From positions 111,644 through 150,635 of the forward strand of contig CALVYK010000001.1 in NCBI GenBank assembly GCA_944372195.1: a stretch of 38,992 nucleotides of DNA. The letters are read 5' to 3'. This DNA comes from an uncultured Bacilli bacterium. GTDB taxonomy: Bacteria; Bacillota_I; Bacilli_A; RF39; UBA660. Of this stretch, positions 24,314-30,563 are shown piece after piece. The stretch's first letter is position 1; each line of letters opens with the position of its first letter. Below the pieces are notes generated by a model. That model made no database searches. It saw only the letters and a list, made by a program, of their open reading frames with translations, and had not been told where the DNA came from. The position numbers were made by a program, and so were the translations under genes.

Positions 24314-24469
24314 ATGAAAGAATTAGTTAAAAGTATGGTATATATGGGGATTGGTGTAGGTGCTACTCTTATGTATCAAAAATATAGTAAGCCAATGATG
24401 AAAGAAATGGAAAAAATTGCTAATAAAACAATGAAAAAAATGAACAAAGAATTAGAAGAAATGATGTAA
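24314..24469 (+). CDS. Small membrane-anchored protein, 51 aa
   Basis: The likely start is ATG 24314, preceded by AAAGAGGTGAT; the open frame reaches further upstream but that part covers a hairpin and has no ribosome binding site. The protein has one hydrophobic, Gly-containing segment (VYMGIGVGATLMYQ, residues about 8-22) followed by a Met/Lys/Glu-rich amphipathic helix. This resembles short YtxH-like or envelope-associated proteins, but no family is certain. It is followed by a perfect 12-bp intrinsic terminator. Confidence 0.65.
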   Translation: MKELVKSMVYMGIGVGATLMYQKYSKPMMKEMEKIANKTMKKMNKELEEMM

Positions 24470-24472
24470 TAT

Positions 24473-24499
24473 AAAAACTCTCTATCTAGAGAGTTTTTG
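24473..24499 (+). terminator. Strong intrinsic terminator with 12-bp perfect stem
   Basis: AAAAACTCTCTA pairs exactly with TAGAGAGTTTTT, leaving TC between the arms. The A and T runs would allow it to work on either strand. It separates the small membrane protein gene from the toxin-like locus. Confidence 0.85.
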
Positions 24500-24519
24500 T
24501 TTATACTAAATTAATTATT

Positions 24520-24528
24520 TGTTATAAT
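24520..24528 (+). promoter_or_regulatory. Extended -10 promoter of the 30-aa peptide gene
   Basis: TGTTATAAT is a perfect extended -10. A transcript from here would begin near 24534-24536, right at the first base of the 5' arm of the long inverted repeat. Confidence 0.65.
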
Positions 24529-24557
24529 TATTATGGAATACTTAATGAGGTACTATT

Positions 24558-24578
24558 CCTTTCGCTTAAAGTGAAAGG
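24558..24578 (+). promoter_or_regulatory. Hairpin that can mask the Shine-Dalgarno of the peptide gene
   Basis: Bases 24558-24566 pair with 24570-24578 (8 Watson-Crick pairs and one G-U) over a 3-base loop. The downstream arm includes AAAGG of the Shine-Dalgarno AAAGGAGG (24574-24581). The upstream arm's CCTTT is also part of the 5' segment that pairs with the transcript's 3' end, so the two folds exclude each other. Confidence 0.7.
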
Positions 24579-24589
24579 AGGTTGATATA

Positions 24590-24682
24590 ATGAAACAAAC
24601 TGAAAAATGCCTTTTTCTAATCATTATTCTCCTTATTGTCATAATTTTAATTATGCTAATAAAAATAGTACCAACTGTATAA
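24590..24682 (+). CDS. 30-aa hydrophobic peptide, candidate type I toxin
   Basis: ATG 24590 follows the near-perfect Shine-Dalgarno AAAGGAGG by 8 bases. The peptide starts MKQTEKCLFL, has a single membrane-spanning stretch of Leu/Ile/Val from about residue 8 to 26, and ends in IVPTV. Size, charge at the N terminus and a single TM match small membrane toxins of type I systems, though it is not an obvious member of Fst, Ldr, TxpA or Hok. The predicted transcript (about 24535-24750) has a maskable ribosome binding site, complementary ends and its own terminator. An opposite-strand promoter-like sequence faces it at 24778-24806. Alternative readings are a short membrane regulator or a non-coding element with a fortuitous frame. 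Confidence 0.6.
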   Translation: MKQTEKCLFLIIILLIVIILIMLIKIVPTV

Positions 24683-24706
24683 GCCGGTACTAAAACCAAT
24701 ATACAT

Positions 24707-24748
24707 AAAGGAATAGTACCTAAAAAAAGAGCATTAGGTATTCCTTTT
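24707..24748 (+). terminator. Terminator of the peptide gene
   Basis: AAAGGAA pairs with TTCCTTT and TACCTAA with TTAGGTA, with a 3-base bulge (TAG) on the 5' side and a 10-base loop, followed by TTATT. The same bases can instead pair with the 5' end of the transcript. Confidence 0.75.
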
Positions 24749-24777
24749 TATTATATGAGAATTTCTCATCTATATAC

Positions 24778-24806
24778 ATTATAGCATATTTATTTATAAT
24801 TTACAA
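24778..24806 (-). promoter_or_regulatory. Putative antisense promoter facing the peptide gene
   Basis: On the minus strand TTGTAA (complement of 24801-24806) is followed after 17 bases by TATAAT (complement of 24778-24783), preceded by TGC to make an extended -10. A transcript would begin near 24771 and run through the terminator and 3' arm of the peptide gene, as an antisense antitoxin RNA would. No convincing end for it was found. Confidence 0.5.
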
Positions 24807-24811
24807 GTAAT

Positions 24812-26521
24812 TTATTCAACTGTAACAGATTTAGCTAAATTTTTAGGCTTATCAATATCACATTTTCTTAATTTAGCAACATGATATGCAATTAATTGAA
24901 TAGGTATAATGGTTAATAAAGGTTGATATATATCTTCTTCAATCACAATTTTTTCATCATAAAAATCACTTTCTTGATCTAAACTATTTGTTGTAATATA
25001 TATTACATAAGCACCTCTTGCTTTAACTTCTTTAATATTACTAATAGTTTTTTCAACTAAATCTTTATCTGTTGCAATAGCAATAACAATAGTATTTTTT
25101 TCAATTAAAGAAATAGTTCCGTGTTTTAATTCACCAGCAGCATAAGCTTCACTATGAATATAGGATATTTCTTTTAATTTTAATGAACCTTCTAAAGCTA
25201 AATAATAATCAATATCTCTTCCAATATAAAATAAGTGTTCAGATTTATATATTTTTTTAGCTATTTCTTCATAATCATTTTTTAATAAATTATTTATCTT
25301 AGATATTAAATTAGTAATATCTTTTTTTAAAGCCATCATCATTAATACTAATATTTGACAACTATAAGCTTTAGTAGTAGCAACAGCTATTTCACATCCT
25401 GCTTTAGTATAAATTACGTTTTTAACTTCTCGTGCTATTGAAGAATCAATTACATTGATAATTCCTAAAGTATCACATTTGTCTTTAACCTTTTTAACAC
25501 ACGCTAAGGTATCAGCTGTTTCTCCTGATTGTGATATAAAAATAACTAAGGTATTTTTATTAATAAAGTTATTCTTATATCGATATTCGCTTGCTATTTC
25601 GACATTAACTTCAATATTACAATACTTTTCAATGTAATATTTTCCAACTAGTCCAGCATGATAAGCACTACCGCAACCGACAATATGAATTTTATTATAT
25701 TTTTTTAAATCTGGTAAATTTTGATTTTCTAAATAAGTTTTATATAAAACATCCGGTTGTTCATATATTTCTTTTAACAAAAAATGTTCATATTTACCTT
25801 TTGATATTTTATTTATATCTCCGTCAAAAGTATTTATTTTTTTATCTAAAACATTTAATTTTGAATCATATATTTTAACTTCATCTTTGCTCATTTTAAC
25901 AATATTGTTATCATCTAATAAAATATATTCATTAGTGTATTTTAATATAGCTGGTATATCACTAGCTAAAAAATTTCCAATATCAGATTTAGCTAATATT
26001 AAGGGACTATTTTTTTTAATACCATATATATTATTTAAATCATCATTTAATATAATTCCTAAAGCATAACTACCTTTAACTAATTCATTTAATTTAGATA
26101 ATACTTTTAAAATATTATTATTTTCTTTTAATAATTTATCAATTAAACAACATAATACTTCAGTATCTGTTTCACTTTTAAATTTGTATTCTTTTAATAA
26201 CGATTTTAATTCTTGGTAATTTTCAATTATTCCATTATGAACTAATGTAACTTTACCTTGATGATGAGGATGAGCATTTTTTTTATTAGGTTTTCCGTGA
26301 GTTGCCCATCTAGTATGACCAATACCTAAATAAGTATCAGTATTTAAATCTAATAATTTTTTAAGATTATCTAATCTTCCTTTTTCTTTAATTATATTTA
26401 TTTTATCGGTTACGTAAGCAATACCTGCTGAATCATATCCTCGATATTCTAAACTAGCTAATCCATCTAATAAAACAGGAATAGCCTTTTTCTTACCTAC
26501 ATAACAATATATTCCGCACAT
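24812..26521 (-). CDS. glmS: Glutamine-fructose-6-phosphate aminotransferase GlmS
   Basis: GlmS makes glucosamine-6-phosphate from fructose-6-phosphate and glutamine, the entry to peptidoglycan and aminosugar synthesis. The 569-residue protein begins MCGIYCYVG, and Cys2 becomes the N-terminal nucleophile of the glutaminase domain. GHTRWATHG and HNGIIENYQELK follow. Two SIS sugar-isomerase domains include VGCGSAYHAG, FISQSGETADT and the C-terminal KPKNLAKSVTVE. An ATG at 26533 lies in frame but is part of the ribosome binding site region (ATGGAGGAATTT), so 26521 is the true start. It is somewhat shorter than the usual 600 or so. Expression is controlled by the glmS ribozyme in its leader. No clear terminator follows; transcription may run towards the peptide locus. 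Confidence 0.97.
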   Translation of the reverse strand: MCGIYCYVGKKKAIPVLLDGLASLEYRGYDSAGIAYVTDKINIIKEKGRLDNLKKLLDLNTDTYLGIGHTRWATHGKPNKKNAHPHHQGKVTLVHNGIIENYQELKSLLKEYKFKSETDTEVLCCLIDKLLKENNNILKVLSKLNELVKGSYALGIILNDDLNNIYGIKKNSPLILAKSDIGNFLASDIPAILKYTNEYILLDDNNIVKMSKDEVKIYDSKLNVLDKKINTFDGDINKISKGKYEHFLLKEIYEQPDVLYKTYLENQNLPDLKKYNKIHIVGCGSAYHAGLVGKYYIEKYCNIEVNVEIASEYRYKNNFINKNTLVIFISQSGETADTLACVKKVKDKCDTLGIINVIDSSIAREVKNVIYTKAGCEIAVATTKAYSCQILVLMMMALKKDITNLISKINNLLKNDYEEIAKKIYKSEHLFYIGRDIDYYLALEGSLKLKEISYIHSEAYAAGELKHGTISLIEKNTIVIAIATDKDLVEKTISNIKEVKARGAYVIYITTNSLDQESDFYDEKIVIEEDIYQPLLTIIPIQLIAYHVAKLRKCDIDKPKNLAKSVTVE

Positions 26522-26574
26522 AAATTCCTCCATGATTAAAAAATATGCGTAATATATTTTTTGTCACAATCTTG

Positions 26575-26676
26575 ATTTTATGGTTTGTAATATATTTGCG
26601 AGAGCATATTCCCGTAACAGCATCCGCCGAATATTTCGATAACTGTTATCCTCGTCAACTTATTAGTTCTGGCGCT
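26575..26676 (-). ncRNA. glmS ribozyme (GlcN6P-activated self-cleaving leader)
   Basis: Read on the minus strand, the glmS leader contains AGCGCCAGAACT, a short P1 hairpin (AACT-AATA-AGTT), GACGAGG, then GTTATCGAA and TTCGGCGGATGC. These are the conserved core blocks of the glmS ribozyme. Cleavage is expected between A (26676) and G (26675). The active site uses glucosamine-6-phosphate as cofactor, and cleavage leads to mRNA decay, giving feedback on GlmS. The downstream limit with P3/P4 is approximate and may extend to about 26540. A 10-bp hairpin (AACTTAATAA with TTATTAAGTT) lies immediately upstream of the cleavage site and encloses an AAAGGAG sequence. Confidence 0.93.
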
Positions 26677-26719
26677 AACTTAATAAATAACTCCTTTCAT
26701 TATTAAGTTTTATATTAAT

Positions 26720-26748
26720 ATTATATTATAAATTAAATTATTTGTGAA
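26720..26748 (-). promoter_or_regulatory. Promoter of glmS
   Basis: On the minus strand TTCACA (complement of 26743-26748) and TATAAT (complement of 26720-26725) are separated by 17 bases. Initiation near 26712 would give a leader containing the upstream hairpin and the ribozyme. Confidence 0.8.
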
Positions 26749-26762
26749 GATTTAAAAAATAA

Positions 26763-26791
26763 TTGTCAAACTAAAATAAATATTATATAAT
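26763..26791 (+). promoter_or_regulatory. Promoter of the 26809 permease gene
   Basis: TTGTCA at 26763-26768 and TATAAT at 26786-26791 with a 17-base spacer. It is back to back with the glmS promoter. Confidence 0.75.
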
Positions 26792-26808
26792 TATTCTAGG
26801 TGAATAAT

Positions 26809-29073
26809 ATGAAAATAATGGCAAGACTAACATTAAAAGAAATATTAAATAATAAGAAAACTTTTACTTTATGCTTTATAAGTGTCTTATTATCTTGTAT
26901 TTTACTCTTTACTGTTGGTCTTGCTTTTTCTACTATTAGGCAAAATCAAATTAATAGTATTATAGATAATTATGGTGATTATCATGCTATTATTTATGAT
27001 GCTTATATAAATGAAAAGAATAATTTAGATAATAAGTTAGTCAATAAATATTATTATATTTATCAAATAGAAGACAATTTATATAGCATAAGTGATAATT
27101 TTGATTTAGATTTAGATATAAAAGGTAGATTACCAAACAATAATAATGAAATATTAATTAGTTCAAATAAAGCAAATGAATTAAATTTAGAAATTGATTC
27201 TAATTTAGAAGTAAATAATAAAAGTTACAAAGTAGTTGGAATTTATAAAAAAAATTATTTTTTAAACTTTACTTTTGATGATATTATATTAACTAAAGAT
27301 ACTGAAGATAATAATAAAGCAGCTTATTTTATTTATTTAGATTCTTATAATAACATGAATTTAGATTTGGATTTATTAGTTAGTAAATTTGATAATGCTT
27401 CAATATATAAAAATAAAACATTAATTAGTTATTTTGACAAATCAGATACTTCAACACAAAATCAAGTTTATATGTTATTAACAATGTTTTTATGTTTAAT
27501 ATTAGCTTTTATTATTTTCTTTATAATTTATAATGCTTTTTCAATATCAATTAACGAAAAGAAAAAGAAATATGCTATGTATAAAAGTATTGGAGCAACA
27601 CCTAAACAAATTTTATGTTCAGTATTTTTAGAATCATTAATTGTTTTAGTTGTTGCTATACCTTTAGGATTTTTATTAAGTTTAGGTTTTATTTCGTTAA
27701 TATTATTTATAATAAATAATATGTTAGAAGGCATTGCACCTAATATTTATACTTTAGAAATGTATCCAACTTTTATATTTATATCTTTAATTTTTATTTT
27801 AGTAAGTACATTATTTGCAACTTTTTCAGTAGCAAGAATGGCAAGTCGGATTAATATTATTGATGAAGTAAGACAAAATAAAAAGTTTAAATATAGAAAA
27901 TCAAATAAATTAATAAAAAAATTATTAGGAATTGAATGTTTAATATCAGCTAATAATGTAACTAGAGATAGGGCAAAATATCGAATAACAACCATTTCAG
28001 TTGTGATAGGAATTATCTTATTTTTAACATCAACTACCTTATTATCAATTTCTTTATATCAAACATCTAGTGAAAAATTAAATGATTATATTAGTGTAAC
28101 TATTTATGATGATTTAAAAAAAGAAGAAATTATAAATACAATTTCTAAATTAGAATCAGTTGATGATTTTGTATATTTTAAATATAAATATTACACTTTT
28201 AAAACTACAAATAATTTTGATAATATAACAAATAATTTTATTTCATATCTTTATATAAATGAAGATAAATATAATGAATTAAAAGAACATTATAATATTG
28301 ATAATGATTATCCATTTTTAATTAATACTTTATCTAATGGTAATAAAATATTTACAGATGATATTGTAGAACTTGAATTAATGAGTGAAGAAAAAAATCA
28401 AAATATAATAGTTAATACAGTAGATGATTATGGCATTTTTGATGAAAGTTATGGTTATTATTTTACACCTTCTATGAATCCCGTTATAATAGATAAATAT
28501 AATGATAATATAAATAGTTCCATTAATATATCAATCCAAGCAAAAGATTATTTGAAATTAGAGCAAGAGATAACTGATGCCATTGAATTTAATGAAAATA
28601 TTGATTATTGGAATACTTATGTTATAAATCATAATAATATAGTAGTTACAAATTGTATTAAATTAATAATATATTTAGCTTTATTATTTATAACGTTTAT
28701 AACTGTTGTTAGTATTATTGGTACTATAAGTGCTAGTTTAAATTTAAGAAGAAAAGAATTCGCTATTTTAAAAAGTATTGGATTATCTAATAAACAATTT
28801 AATAAAATGATTTTTTATGAAAGTTTGATGTTAAGTTTGAAATCATTATTGTTTGGTATACTATTATTTATATTGATAGTTAGTATATTTATTAAAATAA
28901 CGATGATAAATGATGCTACTTATGAAGGATTATTACAAATACCACTAAATATTTATTTAACGCCATTATTAATTTGTGTAATAGGCGTAATATTAATAGT
29001 ATATTTATCTTTCATAATAGCTACTTATAAGATAAAAAAAAATAACATTGTAGATGTTATAAAATATTATTAA
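26809..29073 (+). CDS. FtsX-like ABC permease without adjacent ATPase
   Basis: The 754-residue membrane protein has two FtsX/MacB-type units. TM1 is at about 17-40 with an extracytoplasmic domain after it; TM2-4 are near 222, 270 and 318. The second unit has a TM near 392, another extracytoplasmic domain, and TMs near 617, 677 and 717. The cytoplasmic loops NEKKKKYAMYKSIGA and NLRRKEFAILKSIGL are the paired coupling segments (RRKEFALLKSIG-like) expected in this family. It is similar in kind to the permease at 1087 but lacks the coiled coil. No ATPase gene is adjacent on either side, so it must borrow one. ATG 26809 is preferred over GTG 26800 since AGGTG precedes it at normal distance. Confidence 0.9.
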   Translation: MKIMARLTLKEILNNKKTFTLCFISVLLSCILLFTVGLAFSTIRQNQINSIIDNYGDYHAIIYDAYINEKNNLDNKLVNKYYYIYQIEDNLYSISDNFDLDLDIKGRLPNNNNEILISSNKANELNLEIDSNLEVNNKSYKVVGIYKKNYFLNFTFDDIILTKDTEDNNKAAYFIYLDSYNNMNLDLDLLVSKFDNASIYKNKTLISYFDKSDTSTQNQVYMLLTMFLCLILAFIIFFIIYNAFSISINEKKKKYAMYKSIGATPKQILCSVFLESLIVLVVAIPLGFLLSLGFISLILFIINNMLEGIAPNIYTLEMYPTFIFISLIFILVSTLFATFSVARMASRINIIDEVRQNKKFKYRKSNKLIKKLLGIECLISANNVTRDRAKYRITTISVVIGIILFLTSTTLLSISLYQTSSEKLNDYISVTIYDDLKKEEIINTISKLESVDDFVYFKYKYYTFKTTNNFDNITNNFISYLYINEDKYNELKEHYNIDNDYPFLINTLSNGNKIFTDDIVELELMSEEKNQNIIVNTVDDYGIFDESYGYYFTPSMNPVIIDKYNDNINSSINISIQAKDYLKLEQEITDAIEFNENIDYWNTYVINHNNIVVTNCIKLIIYLALLFITFITVVSIIGTISASLNLRRKEFAILKSIGLSNKQFNKMIFYESLMLSLKSLLFGILLFILIVSIFIKITMINDATYEGLLQIPLNIYLTPLLICVIGVILIVYLSFIIATYKIKKNNIVDVIKYY

Positions 29074-29097
29074 AAGAGTCAATTAACGACTCTTTTT
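29072..29097. terminator. Bidirectional intrinsic terminator between convergent genes
   Basis: AAAAGAGTC and GACTCTTTT pair over a 7-base loop, with A and T runs on both flanks. It overlaps the permease stop and the last codons of the convergent MraZ-like gene. Confidence 0.85.
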
Positions 29098-29469
29098 AAG
29101 TTCTTCAATATGTTTTTCATAATCTTTTTCAGATGGAAATACTAAAATAGAATCATAATTTCCATGAATGAATACTTTTCTATCAATAGCAAATCCATTA
29201 GGATTAAAAATAATTCTTCCCATTTTATCAACTTTAACTAAAGCTACGATAGAATGTGTTATTAATTCAATTTTATTATTTTCTTTTTTAAATTGTTCAA
29301 TTTCTTTTTCTATTTTTGACCAGTTAATAATAACATAATAATTGCCTTCACCTTTTTGAATAATTAACTCGTCATTTTGTTCAACTCCAGTAAATTTTGG
29401 TATATATAATCTTCCTTTAGAATCGATTTTATATTCGACATTTCCAAAGATTGGTCTTTCTCCAAACAT
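29083..29469 (-). CDS. MraZ-like double AbrB-fold protein
   Basis: The 128-residue protein has two swapped-hairpin (SpoVT/AbrB/MraZ) repeats. They are marked by YKIDSKGRLYIP in the first half and VKVDKMGRIIFNP in the second, the D-x-K-G-R signatures of MraZ. MraZ binds DNA as a ring and represses the dcw cell-division cluster. Here the gene is alone, away from any mraW, ftsL or mur gene. The second half departs from typical MraZ, so a paralogous regulator is also possible. The upstream in-frame ATG at 29484 was rejected because GGGGGGA lies just before ATG 29469. It has a perfect consensus promoter with a dyad in the spacer. Confidence 0.75.
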   Translation of the reverse strand: MFGERPIFGNVEYKIDSKGRLYIPKFTGVEQNDELIIQKGEGNYYVIINWSKIEKEIEQFKKENNKIELITHSIVALVKVDKMGRIIFNPNGFAIDRKVFIHGNYDSILVFPSEKDYEKHIEELKKSR

Positions 29470-29496
29470 TATAAATCCCCCCATTTAGTGAAGTAT

Positions 29497-29525
29497 ATTA
29501 TAGTTTAAGTATTTAAACTTGTCAA
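29497..29525 (-). promoter_or_regulatory. Consensus sigma-A promoter of the MraZ-like gene, with dyad in the spacer
   Basis: On the minus strand TTGACA (complement of 29520-29525), 17 bases, TATAAT (complement of 29497-29502). The spacer contains GTTTAA-GTAT-TTAAAC (29503-29518), a 6-bp inverted repeat suited to a dimeric regulator. Confidence 0.85.
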
Positions 29526-29615
29526 ATTTATTTATATACAGTTAAAATATTAAAAAATTGTATTGTAATATATTCAATAATTTGATAAAATTATAATGTA
29601 ATAGGTGGTGGATTT

Positions 29616-29855
29616 ATGGAAGAGACAAAAATCTTTACTCAAGAAGAAATTGAAAATGCTTTAATTGAAGAAACTATTAAAGAAGTATTAGATATACTGA
29701 CAGAACGCGGATATAACGCTAAAAATCAATTAATTGGTTATTTGATAAGTGGTGATCCGGGTTATATTTCAAGTCATAAAGAAGCAAGAAATAAGATATC
29801 TAAATACGATAGAACTAAAATTTTAGAAGTATTGATAGATAAATTTATAAAATGA
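29616..29855 (+). CDS. ireB: IreB family regulatory protein (UPF0297)
   Basis: The 79-residue protein matches the UPF0297/YrzL family: an N-terminal FTQEEI stretch, LKEVLDxLxERGYN-like core (here IKEVLDILTERGYNAKNQLIGYLISGDPGYISSH in several blocks) and a helical C terminus. In Enterococcus, IreB is a small substrate of the Ser/Thr kinase IreK affecting cephalosporin resistance. It is the first gene of the conserved ireB-ruvX-DUF1292 cluster and overlaps ruvX by 4 bases. Ribosome binding site AGGTGGTGG. Confidence 0.92.
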   Translation: MEETKIFTQEEIENALIEETIKEVLDILTERGYNAKNQLIGYLISGDPGYISSHKEARNKISKYDRTKILEVLIDKFIK

Positions 29856-30259
29856 ATTACTTAGGACTTGATTTAGGTACAAGAACATTAGGATTAGCTT
29901 TTTCTAAAGGAATGATTGCTAGTACATTAACAACAATTAGATATGTTACTAAAGATGAATTATTAAAAAAATTAAAGCAAGTGATAGAAGAATATAATGT
30001 TGATATACTTGTTTTGGGTTTGCCAAAAAATATGAATAATTCAATTGGACCACGAGCAGAAGAAACTTTAGAATTTAAAGAAGAATTAGAAAAGTTAAAT
30101 TATAAAGTAGTATTACAAGATGAAAGATTATCAACCGTTGCTGCTCATAATTATATGATAAGTGCAGATATGTCTAGAAAAAAAAGAAAAGAAAAAGTTG
30201 ATTCATTGGCTGCCACAATAATATTACAAACATATTTAGATAAGGAGAATAAAAAATGA
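29852..30259 (+). CDS. ruvX: Putative pre-16S rRNA nuclease / Holliday junction resolvase-like RuvX (YqgF)
   Basis: The 135-residue RNase H-fold protein opens with YLGLDLGTRTLGLA, the D-x-G-x-x-x-x-G catalytic start of YqgF proteins. It continues with VLGLPKNMNNSIGPRAEE, LQDERLSTV and KVDSLAATIIL, each carrying conserved acids. It is known as a pre-16S rRNA 5'-end nuclease and has also been described as a Holliday junction resolvase-like protein. The start overlaps the ireB stop (ATGA) without a clear ribosome binding site. The ATGA overlap recurs with the next gene, so the three are translationally coupled. Confidence 0.95.
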   Translation: MNYLGLDLGTRTLGLAFSKGMIASTLTTIRYVTKDELLKKLKQVIEEYNVDILVLGLPKNMNNSIGPRAEETLEFKEELEKLNYKVVLQDERLSTVAAHNYMISADMSRKKRKEKVDSLAATIILQTYLDKENKK

Positions 30260-30546
30260 AAGAAGAACAAATGAAATTTAAAGTAATAGATGATAAAGGC
30301 AACGAAATTGAATGTGAAGTATTATTTACATTTGATTCTGACGAAACTAATAAAAGTTATATTGTTTATACAGATGATACAACTGACGAACAAGGAAATA
30401 CAAAAGTATATGCTTCAACATATACACCTAATTCTGAAAACTTAGATTTAAAACCAATTGAAACCGAAAAAGAATGGAAAATAATTGAAACAATTTTAAA
30501 TGAGTTACAAGATGAAGTTAAAAATGGCATGGAGGATGGCGAGTAA
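30256..30546 (+). CDS. DUF1292 family protein (YrzB)
   Basis: The 96-residue acidic protein shows the DUF1292 pattern: a start with FKVIDDKGNEIECEVLFTFD, then the NKSYIVYTDD strand, and a closing KEWKIIETILNEL helix. Function is unknown; the family is conserved in Firmicutes as the third gene of the yrzL-yrrK-yrzB cluster. It overlaps ruvX by 4 bases with AAGGAG upstream. The stop codon lies inside a small hairpin (30539-30555) that separates it from mltG. Confidence 0.92.
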   Translation: MKEEQMKFKVIDDKGNEIECEVLFTFDSDETNKSYIVYTDDTTDEQGNTKVYASTYTPNSENLDLKPIETEKEWKIIETILNELQDEVKNGMEDGE

Positions 30547-30555
30547 TAAACTCGC
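30539..30555 (+). promoter_or_regulatory. Hairpin between DUF1292 gene and mltG start
   Basis: GCGAGT and ACTCGC pair over AATAA. GGAGG (30531-30535) lies just before it and the mltG ATG (30564) 8 bases after it. Looping out the hairpin brings GGAGG to about 11 bases from the ATG; without it the nearest Shine-Dalgarno is 28 bases away. A weak terminator is the alternative reading. Confidence 0.5.
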
Positions 30556-30563
30556 TTTATATT

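Larger units (their letters stand above)
24535..24744 (+). repeat. Long-range inverted repeat bracketing the peptide gene (5'-3' complementarity)
   Basis: The 5' arm is 24535-24562 and the 3' arm 24707-24744. GGTACTATTCCTTT (24549-24562) is the exact complement of AAAGGAATAGTACC (24707-24720). GGAATACTTAATG (24535-24547) pairs with CATTAGGTATTCC (24732-24744) with one G-U in RNA. Eleven bases on the 3' side are looped out. TAGTACC/GGTACTA also recurs inside, at 24666-24672 and 24686-24692, giving four alternating complementary segments that allow different RNA folds. Confidence 0.85.

Noticed and set aside
26522-26533. Upstream ATG giving GlmS four extra residues
   Set aside because: That ATG is part of the Shine-Dalgarno region, and GlmS needs Cys right after the initiator Met for glutaminase activity.
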